Below, piece by piece: positions 57,757 through 64,000 of a stretch of 64,000 bases of DNA. The stretch lies in contig CAWFEA010000019.1 of NCBI GenBank assembly GCA_963814745.1, forward strand, positions 1 to 64,000, written 5' to 3'. The notes under the pieces are model-generated. The model did no database searches. It was not told the origin of the DNA and saw only the letters and a list, made by a program, of their open reading frames with translations. Position numbers and translations under genes: made by a program. How positions within the stretch are numbered: the first letter of the stretch is position 1; every line of letters starts with the position of its first letter. The stretch comes from CAWBRT01 sp963814745. Lineage in GTDB: Bacteria; Acidobacteriota; Terriglobia; Terriglobales; Acidobacteriaceae.

Positions 57757-60612
57757 CTAGCGTGCGGTCGGAACCGCTTTGAGCTCGAGCAGGCGCTGCA
57801 TGGTGCGGGTCAGCCCGTCGAGGTCGCGCAGCGGGTTGGCGCCGAGCCGTACCCCGAGTACGCGGCGCCCGTGCTGCGCCAGCGACAACAGATCGCCCAG
57901 GGCCTGGGCGTCGGCCAACACCGCGAAACCGGCTTTCTCGCCGGGGATCGGCAACTCGCCCGTCTCTTCGGCGGTGATTTGCAGATAGACTCCGGTGGCC
58001 GGCCCGCCCTTGTGGAACTGTCCCGTCGAATGCAGGAAGCGTGGCCCGTAGCCGGTGGTGACGGCTACGCGCAAGGCATTGCGAAGCGCCAGCTGCAGAC
58101 GCTGAACCCGGGCATCGGTCTCCGGGTTTTCCGGCAGATACTGCTGGATGGAAATGTAATCGCGCGGATGCACCTGCTCGACGAAAGCTTCCAGCGCCTT
58201 CTCCTGCTCGGAGCCCACGCCACTGGCCAGCGAAATGCGAGCCACGCCGGGCACGTTCTCGGGCAAGGCGCCGTCCTTATCGAATTGCGCCAGCAGCCGC
58301 TTGGTGTTGTCTTTCGACTCCTGCACGTTAGGCTGATCGAAGGCGTCGATGCCGAGCAGCGCGCCGGCCACGGCGGTGGCAAACTCCCAGAGATAAAACT
58401 CCGCGCCGAGATCGAGCGGTGACTCCAGCTTGTGCCGTATGACCGGGTGTCCGGCGGCTTCCAACTGCTGCAGCTTGGCTTCGATCGCCGCATCCGGCTC
58501 GACATGGATGTAGGCGAAGAGGCGATCATGATCGTAGTTTTCGGGCACGCCCAGGGGCTCGCCGGCAACCGGCAGAATGCCTTTGCCCTCTTTGCCGGTA
58601 CTCTCGGCGACCAGCTGCTCAATCCATAAACCCACGGACGCCACCGGCGCGGAGGCAATCAGGGTAAGCTTGTCGCGGCCCTGGCGCGCGCATCCGGCCA
58701 TCATGGCACCAAGCCGGAGCGCGGAATTGTTTTCCGCCGCGACGGATGCCCCACAACTCTGCGCCATGCGCTCGGCGCGCTCGAGCAGCGCCTTGACATC
58801 GCCGCCCATGAGGGCAAAGGGAACCATGCCGAAAAAGGAGAGCGCCGAATAGCGTCCGCCGATGTCGGGAGGATTCAGAAATACGCGGCGGAAGTTGTCG
58901 CGCTTGGCGTCGGCGCCCAATTGCGTGCTGGGATCGGTGATGGCCACAAAATTACGGCCCGGGTCGCCGCGCTTTTCCTTGACGCGGGCATAGAAGTAAC
59001 GGTGAAACATGCTGGGCTCGGTCGTGGTGCCCGACTTCGAGGCGACGATGAACAGCGTCTTCTCGACTTGAAGCTTGCTTTCCAGAGCGCGCACCGCCGC
59101 AGGCACGGTGGAATCGAGCACGTAAAGTTGAGGATATCCGTCGAGTTTGCCGAAGCTGCGGGCCAAGACCTCCGGACACAGGCTGGAGCCTCCCATGCCG
59201 AGCACGACGGCGTATTCGAAGCCCTCGCGGCGGATCTCGTCGGCAAAGGCTTGCAAATCGGCGGCGTTCGCCAGCAGCAATTGGTAGACGTCAAGCCAGC
59301 CAAGGGCATTGGCGATGATCTTCTGGTGCTCCGGGTCGGACTTCCAGACAGAGGCATCCTTGCTCCAGATGCGCTTGGGAAAATTATTGTCGTCGGCCTG
59401 CCGCAGCGCGGCCGCCGCCGCCGCGGACTGCACATCTCCGCCGCTTTGCGCCCCCGCCGGTTTGGCCGGGCGGCCGTCGCCTGAAGCCGCGAATTTCTTG
59501 CGCTCCGCTTCGACCGCCGTCAGCAGACTGCGGAAGGAATCGGCGAAAGACTGCACGCCTTCCTGGGTCAACTCGTCGGTAATTTCCTTGAAGGAGACGC
59601 CGAGTTTCTTCAGCGTTGCGAAAACATGTTTGGCTTCGTCGAGGCCGCTTTCGAGCGTCTGGCTGACTTGGCCGTGATCGAGAAAAGCCTTCAGGGTCTG
59701 CGGAGGCACGGTGTTGACGGTCTCGGGACCGATCAAAGTATCCACGTAATAGACATCAGTGTACTTGGGGTTCTTGGTTCCGGTCGAGGCCCACAAGGGG
59801 CGCTGCACCCGGGCGTTCAGCTGGCGCAAGGCGGCGAAGCGTTGGCCGTGGAAGATTTCCTTGAACGCCTCATAGGCGAGCTTGGCATTGGCAATGGCGG
59901 CTTTGCCGAACAGATCGCGGGCGGCGGCGTGGTCTTGCGCGCGCTTGGGATCGTCGAGGATTTTCTGCAACCGCTTTTCGGTGGCGACGTCGATGCGGCT
60001 GACAAAGAAGCTGGCGACGGAGGCAGCGTGATCGATGGGCTTGCGCTCGGCGACGCGCCGTTCCAGGCCGCGAATGTAGGCTTCGGTGACCTCGCGATAA
60101 CGCTCAACGGAAAAGATGAGGGTGACGTTGACGTTGATGCCCTCATAGGTGAGCTGCTCGATGGCGGCCAAACCCTCGGCGGTGGCCGGAACCTTGACCA
60201 GAAGGTTGGTCCGGTTCAACTCACGATGCAGGCGACGCGCCTCATTCATCGTGGCTTCGGGGTCGAAGGCCAACTCCGGGGAGACTTCGATGCTGACGAA
60301 GCCGTCGCCGCCCTTGGCCGCCTCGTAGACGGGAAGAAAAAGATCGGCCGCCGCGGCGATGTCTTCGATCATCAACGCATAGTTAATGTCAGATGTGGAC
60401 TTGTTCTGGAGGGCCAGACGCCGGATGGTTTCCTCGTAGTCGCGGCTGCCGGTGATGGCCTTCTGGAAGATCGTCGGGTTCGAGGTTAGCCCGTAGACCT
60501 CGCCGGAGGCGATCATGCGGCGCAGTTCCCCGGTGGCGATCAGGCTGCGCTCCATCTGGTCAAACCACAGGCTCTGCCCAAGCTGCTTAAGTTCGCTCGC
60601 TGTATTTGTCAT
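57757..60612 (-). CDS. Bifunctional transaldolase / glucose-6-phosphate isomerase
   Basis: 951 residues. The start ATG (60612) overlaps the rpiB stop as ATGA, so translation is coupled. Residues 1-370 are a transaldolase with LTSNPTIFQKAI, VSIEVSPEL and the Schiff-base Lys140 in NRTNLLVKVPATAEGL. An Ala/Gly-rich linker follows (~385-410). Residues ~415-951 are a phosphoglucose isomerase with VVLGMGGSSLCPEV, VASKSGTTTEPSM and NPETDARVQRLQLALRNAL. Fusing the two lets fructose 6-phosphate pass between the transaldolase and isomerase steps. This fusion is known from several phyla, including acidobacteria. Confidence 0.94.
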   Translation of the reverse strand: MTNTASELKQLGQSLWFDQMERSLIATGELRRMIASGEVYGLTSNPTIFQKAITGSRDYEETIRRLALQNKSTSDINYALMIEDIAAAADLFLPVYEAAKGGDGFVSIEVSPELAFDPEATMNEARRLHRELNRTNLLVKVPATAEGLAAIEQLTYEGINVNVTLIFSVERYREVTEAYIRGLERRVAERKPIDHAASVASFFVSRIDVATEKRLQKILDDPKRAQDHAAARDLFGKAAIANAKLAYEAFKEIFHGQRFAALRQLNARVQRPLWASTGTKNPKYTDVYYVDTLIGPETVNTVPPQTLKAFLDHGQVSQTLESGLDEAKHVFATLKKLGVSFKEITDELTQEGVQSFADSFRSLLTAVEAERKKFAASGDGRPAKPAGAQSGGDVQSAAAAAALRQADDNNFPKRIWSKDASVWKSDPEHQKIIANALGWLDVYQLLLANAADLQAFADEIRREGFEYAVVLGMGGSSLCPEVLARSFGKLDGYPQLYVLDSTVPAAVRALESKLQVEKTLFIVASKSGTTTEPSMFHRYFYARVKEKRGDPGRNFVAITDPSTQLGADAKRDNFRRVFLNPPDIGGRYSALSFFGMVPFALMGGDVKALLERAERMAQSCGASVAAENNSALRLGAMMAGCARQGRDKLTLIASAPVASVGLWIEQLVAESTGKEGKGILPVAGEPLGVPENYDHDRLFAYIHVEPDAAIEAKLQQLEAAGHPVIRHKLESPLDLGAEFYLWEFATAVAGALLGIDAFDQPNVQESKDNTKRLLAQFDKDGALPENVPGVARISLASGVGSEQEKALEAFVEQVHPRDYISIQQYLPENPETDARVQRLQLALRNALRVAVTTGYGPRFLHSTGQFHKGGPATGVYLQITAEETGELPIPGEKAGFAVLADAQALGDLLSLAQHGRRVLGVRLGANPLRDLDGLTRTMQRLLELKAVPTAR

Positions 60613-61076
60613 GGCTTCTCTCTCACGCACCAATTATTTTCTATCGCATGAATCTTTTCCAGGCGGCGCCGATGACGCTCCTCGCCGCTGAAGCGGGCGT
60701 TCAGGAACGCGCCCACCAGCTCGGAAGCGAGACTGGGTCCAATGACCCGCGCCCCCAGGCAAAGTACGTTTAAGTTGTCGTGCTCCACTCCCTGATGCGC
60801 GCTGTAAGTATCGTGGCACATGCAGGCGCGTACGCCGCGAAACTTGTTGGCCGCCGCCGTAACGCCGACGCCGCTGCCGCAGATCAGAAGTCCGCGCTCG
60901 GCCCGGCCGCTCTCGACGGCCTCGGCCACCAGGATGGCGTAATCCGGATAATCGTCCGGCAAGTCGCCGCGGTCGGCGCCAAAGTCCAGCACCTCGTGAC
61001 CGGCCGCCTGCAACTCGCGGATGATCTGCTTATTCATCGGAAAGCCGGCGTGATCGGCGCCGACAGCGATCTTCAT
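60609..61076 (-). CDS. rpiB: Ribose-5-phosphate isomerase B
   Basis: 155 residues. Interconverts ribose and ribulose 5-phosphate. GADHAGFPMNK at the start, active-site Cys66 in CGSGVGVTAAANK, and HDNLNVLCLGARV. Its ATG overlaps the tkt stop (ATGA, 61073-61076) and its stop overlaps the tal-pgi start in the same way, so all three are translationally coupled. Confidence 0.95.
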   Translation of the reverse strand: MKIAVGADHAGFPMNKQIIRELQAAGHEVLDFGADRGDLPDDYPDYAILVAEAVESGRAERGLLICGSGVGVTAAANKFRGVRACMCHDTYSAHQGVEHDNLNVLCLGARVIGPSLASELVGAFLNARFSGEERHRRRLEKIHAIENNWCVREKP

Positions 61077-63097
61077 ACCCGCACCTTTGTGCGCTCCAAT
61101 ACGCTGAGTGCCGCTTCCACGACGTGCTCAACCGTGAAGCCGAAGTGTTGGAACAGCTCCTTGGCCGGGGCGGAAGCGCCGAAATCGTCGTGTCCTATGG
61201 CCACGCCATCGGAGCCCAGGTATCTCCACCAGGCGAGAGTTGAACCCGCCTCTACCGACACCCGCGCCGGAATGGAAGCGGGCAGAACAGACTCCTTGTA
61301 CGCCGCGCCTTGCGCCTCGAAAATCTCCCACGAAGGCATGCTGACCACGCGTGCGCCGACGCCCTGCTGATCGAGCCGCTCAAAGGCCGCGACACACAGT
61401 TGCAGCTCCGAACCGGTGCCGATCAGAATCACGGCTGGATTCTTGCTCTCGACGAGCACGTAGGCCCCGCGATGCAAGCCCGAGGCAGGCTCCATCCGGC
61501 TGCGATCCAAGGTCGGAATCGCCTGCCGGGTGAGCGCCAGCGCGGTGGGGCCCTGGGCCGAGCCGACGGCATAACGCCACGCCTCGGCCGCTTCGTTGGC
61601 GTCTCCCGGGCGAATCACGGTGAGATGCGGAATGGCACGCAAGGCGGTCAGGTGCTCGATCGGCTGGTGGGTGGGTCCATCTTCGCCGACGCCGATGGAA
61701 TCGTGGGTGAACACATAGGTGACCGGCTGGCGCATGATCGCCGCCAACCGGATGGCGCCGCGCATGTAGTCGGAAAACGTCATGAAAGTCGCGCCGAAGA
61801 CTCTCAGCTTGGAAACCGCCATGCCGTTCATAATGGCGCCCATGCCGTGTTCACGGATGCCGAAATGCATGTTGCGCCCCACCGTCTCGCGCTCGAAGTA
61901 CGGCTCGGAGCCGATGACGGTTTTGGTCGAAGGCGACAGGTCGGCCGAGCCGCCCATCAGCCAGGGCAGACGCTCGGCAATGGCGTTCTCGACCTTGCCT
62001 CCGGAGTCACGCGTGGCCAGACCCTTGGCGTCGGCAGGGAAGACCGGAATCTTGCTGTCCCAACCATCGGGCAGACGGCCGGCTTGCATGGTCTCCCACG
62101 CCTGGGCCAAGTCCGGAAAAGCTTTGCGATATGCCTCGTATTGCTGCTGCCACTGCTGTTCGAGTTTGGCGCCGCGGTCGAGCGCCTTGCGCATGTGGCT
62201 TTCAACCTCGGGCGGGACGAGAAACGTCTGATCCTCGGGCCAGCCATAACTGCGCTTTGCCGCCCGCACCTGGTCTTCGCCGAGAGGCTCGCCGTGCGCT
62301 TCCTTGGTGTCCTGCCGCTTGGGTGAACCGTAACCGATATGCGTCCGCACAATAATGAGATTCGGTTTGGCGTGCTGCTGGTGCGCCTTGGCAATCGCCG
62401 AGCGCAACGAGTTCAGATCGTTGACATCGTCCACATGCAGCACATTCCAGCCATAAGCCTCGTAGCGCCTGCCCACATCTTCGGAGAAGGCTATTTCGGT
62501 GTTGCCCTCGATGGTGATGTGGTTGTTGTCGTAGAACATGGTGAGATTGGACAAGCCAAGATGGCCGGCGAGCGAGGAAGCTTCACCGGAAACGCCTTCC
62601 ATGAGATCGCCGTCGCCACAGATGGCATAGACGCGGTAATCGACGAGCGGATGCCCCTCACGATTGAAATGGGCCGCCAGCCAACGCTCGGCGATGGCCA
62701 TGCCGGTGGCATTGCCGACCCCCTGCGCGAGCGGACCCGTGGTGGTCTCCACGCCCGGCGTCAGGCCGTACTCGGGATGACCGGGAGTCTTTGAATCCCA
62801 CTGGCGAAATTGCTTGAGGTCGTCCAGCGTCAGGCCGAATCCGGTAAGAAAGAGGACGGAATAGAGCAGCATGGAAGCATGCCCGTTGGAGAGCACAAAA
62901 CGGTCGCGATTGGGCCAATCAGGGTTGCCGGGATTGTAGTGCAGGTATTCATCGAACAAAAGATAAGCCAGCGGAGCCAGAGCCATGGGGGCTCCCGGAT
63001 GTCCGCTGTTTGCCTTCTGCACCGCGTCCATCGACAAAGTGCGAATCGTGTTGATTGCAAGTAGTTCCAGATCCTGCTGTTTGGTCGGACTTGTCAT
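61073..63097 (-). CDS. tkt: Transketolase
   Basis: 674 residues. Thiamine-diphosphate enzyme of the non-oxidative pentose phosphate branch. ANSGHPGAPM (residues ~29-38), CGDGDLMEGVSGEASS (ThDP and metal binding, GDG), HFGIREHGMGAIMNG, and THDSIGVGEDGPTHQP are all present. GAGGA precedes the ATG. First gene of the tkt-rpiB-tal/pgi operon. Confidence 0.96.
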   Translation of the reverse strand: MTSPTKQQDLELLAINTIRTLSMDAVQKANSGHPGAPMALAPLAYLLFDEYLHYNPGNPDWPNRDRFVLSNGHASMLLYSVLFLTGFGLTLDDLKQFRQWDSKTPGHPEYGLTPGVETTTGPLAQGVGNATGMAIAERWLAAHFNREGHPLVDYRVYAICGDGDLMEGVSGEASSLAGHLGLSNLTMFYDNNHITIEGNTEIAFSEDVGRRYEAYGWNVLHVDDVNDLNSLRSAIAKAHQQHAKPNLIIVRTHIGYGSPKRQDTKEAHGEPLGEDQVRAAKRSYGWPEDQTFLVPPEVESHMRKALDRGAKLEQQWQQQYEAYRKAFPDLAQAWETMQAGRLPDGWDSKIPVFPADAKGLATRDSGGKVENAIAERLPWLMGGSADLSPSTKTVIGSEPYFERETVGRNMHFGIREHGMGAIMNGMAVSKLRVFGATFMTFSDYMRGAIRLAAIMRQPVTYVFTHDSIGVGEDGPTHQPIEHLTALRAIPHLTVIRPGDANEAAEAWRYAVGSAQGPTALALTRQAIPTLDRSRMEPASGLHRGAYVLVESKNPAVILIGTGSELQLCVAAFERLDQQGVGARVVSMPSWEIFEAQGAAYKESVLPASIPARVSVEAGSTLAWWRYLGSDGVAIGHDDFGASAPAKELFQHFGFTVEHVVEAALSVLERTKVRV

Positions 63098-63727
63098 GCT
63101 TTTCCTCGTGCGCTGGCGGTTGCAACAGGGCCGAAAAAACTCCGTTCGCAGCGTTCCCAGTATCGTCCAGTCTCATTAACATCACGCAAATTACTGTAGG
63201 GTTCTCGGAGCGCCGCGTCAACTTGAGCTGGCCGCGGCAGGTTTTATGCCATCCGCGGGAACCGCCTTCCTAATTCGCAAAACCCGGAGCACTGAACCTG
63301 CATCGAAGCTCGTTAGCGGCCGAATGGGGCCACCTGGATACTTGTTAGAGCTTGTTTCATAAACCTATTTCAGAAAACGGGGTCAATTCCCTCGGGGGCT
63401 AAAGCCCACATTTTTTCTGGCTCTGGACGGCATGGCTAAAGCCATGCCCCTTCAAAGCACCATTTATGAAACACGCTCTAATTAAATGATGCGAGTTTGT
63501 TCGTAAGGGAAGCATCTGGTTGAGTGATCTCCCCCGGCCGCTCTGCCGCAAGCGGCGACCCGGTTGCAGGGCGAACCAGAGCAACCACTTGGCAGCATCG
63601 ACGCCAACGCCCGATTTGGCGGCACGCGTCCCAATGGCCGAGTCTGCGCACGCCTGTCCATGCAGGCCGGAGGCGAGTTACGGCTGAATGTCGGTCCCCT
63701 ATTCCTTGTGGATCGAGAGGAGAAAAC
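63098..63727. other. Intergenic region with repeat element, no gene
   Basis: 630 bases between divergent tkt and the CsgG-like gene. Contains the palindromic element at 63345-63481. Short frames here (for example 63482-63787 minus) overlap the downstream gene and have no protein-like features. Confidence 0.55.
63345..63481. repeat. GGCATGGCT/AGCCATGCC element with terminal inverted repeats
   Basis: Ends TTAGAGCTTGTTTCATAAA and TTTATGAAACACGCTCTAA are imperfect complements (17 of 19). Inside are GGGGGCTAAAGCCC, a TTTTTTCTGGCTCT box and the 20-base palindrome GGCATGGCTAAAGCCATGCC. It shares modules with 10977-11105, including a TTTCATAA end. MITE-like, non-coding. Confidence 0.75.
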
Positions 63728-64000
63728 ATGAAAAGGATTCTGGCGTTGGCTGCGGTCGCGGTGATCGCGTTGCAGTGCGCAGGGCAACTATTTGCCCAGG
63801 AGGCGCCGGCGGCGCACGCCCGAAAAATCCGGGTAGCGGTATTCGATTTCGACTACGGCACGGTGCATCGTGATGTCTTTGCGCTGTTTGGCTCCGACGT
63901 CGACGTAGGCAAAGGCATTTCCGACATGCTGGTCACCTACCTGGTGAAAGATGGGACCTATTCGGTCATCGAGCGGAAGGCTCTCGACAAGATTCTGGCG
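63728..64000 (+). CDS. CsgG-like secreted protein, 5' part only
   Basis: 91 residues are visible before the window ends. A GAGAGGAG ribosome site precedes the ATG. A signal peptide of ~23 residues (MKRILALAAVAVIALQCAGQLFAQ) has a Cys at position 17 but no clear lipobox. The mature part KIRVAVFDFDYGT, GKGISDMLVTYLVKDG and YSVIERKALDKIL matches the start of the CsgG/HfaB-type domain found in curli-secretion pores and in many other envelope proteins. The exact role cannot be judged from a fragment. Confidence 0.7.
   Translation, partial: MKRILALAAVAVIALQCAGQLFAQEAPAAHARKIRVAVFDFDYGTVHRDVFALFGSDVDVGKGISDMLVTYLVKDGTYSVIERKALDKILA

Noticed and set aside
63482..63787. 101-codon minus-strand frame before the CsgG-like gene
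   Set aside because: Overlaps the signal peptide region of the real gene, with no ribosome site and no recognisable features.

Overview
The sequence reads as a high-GC chromosomal piece of an uncultured or environmental bacterium, most likely an acidobacterium (Acidobacteriota). This is inferred from gene content: a transaldolase/glucose-6-phosphate isomerase fusion in a complete pentose phosphate locus, a large Peptidase_S74 'tail fibre'-type secreted protein, a homogentisate pathway, a TMTC-like glycosyltransferase, and many short palindromic intergenic repeats. No rRNA, CRISPR, phage or plasmid module is visible. The only RNA gene is a tRNA-Asp, present twice because of the palindrome described next.

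The dominant structure is a palindrome of about 24 kb. Bases 1-12143 are the reverse complement of about 12163-24314, around a 19-base hinge inside thpR (RNA 2',3'-cyclic phosphodiesterase). The arms carry the same genes: a xanthine-dehydrogenase-type molybdopterin subunit, the S74 protein, a GltI-like substrate-binding protein, tRNA-Asp, a Crp/Fnr regulator, larA (nickel lactate racemase family), cinA, a PD-(D/E)XK-like protein and thpR. They differ by scattered indels and substitutions, densest at the left end, and each arm breaks frames that the other keeps. The best reading is a fold-back (template-complement) chimera at a contig end in a thinly polished long-read assembly, not a real duplication. 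The right arm is the better reference and the left-arm genes should not be counted as extra copies.

The single-copy part (25-64 kb) runs as follows. At 25-29.7 kb there is a PLP-dependent aromatic amino acid decarboxylase, a TMTC-like membrane glycosyltransferase with TPRs, and a family 2 glycosyltransferase. At 29.7-36.6 kb there is a run of small proteins (degenerate receiver, 41-residue membrane peptide, acidic-tailed protein, RRM protein, hotdog thioesterase, GNAT, D-threonine-aldolase-like enzyme, Gly/Tyr-rich secreted protein, repeat protein). At 36.8-38.4 kb are a thiolase and a VOC epimerase-like protein, and at 39.8-41.5 kb a DUF47/PhoU-like protein with a Pit phosphate transporter. 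From 41.6 to 63.1 kb the principal genes are all on the minus strand. In transcription order they are tkt, rpiB, tal-pgi, gnd, zwf, a DUF5676 membrane protein, a HAD phosphatase, pgl, a DUF1059 protein, hppD, hmgA, fahA, aceE, aceF and lpd. Together these cover both branches of the pentose phosphate pathway, 4-hydroxyphenylpyruvate to fumarate plus acetoacetate, and the pyruvate dehydrogenase complex. tkt, rpiB and tal-pgi are joined by 4-base ATGA overlaps. A CsgG-like gene is cut by the right edge.

Many frames in 33-35 kb and 42.6-51 kb (GNAT, D-threonine-aldolase-like, lpd, aceE, fahA, hppD) are broken by single-base indels although all motifs are present in alternating frames. I treat these as consensus errors, not pseudogenes. 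Three intergenic repeat families recur (a TTTTTCAGCAGCC-ended MITE-like element, a GGCATGGCT/AGCCATGCC element, and variable-stem hairpins flanked by CCCA and TGGGGCACC). The most interesting regulatory signals are a 14-base dyad between larA and the divergent Crp/Fnr gene, a 22-base dyad upstream of the GltI-like gene, and an apparently leaderless cinA.
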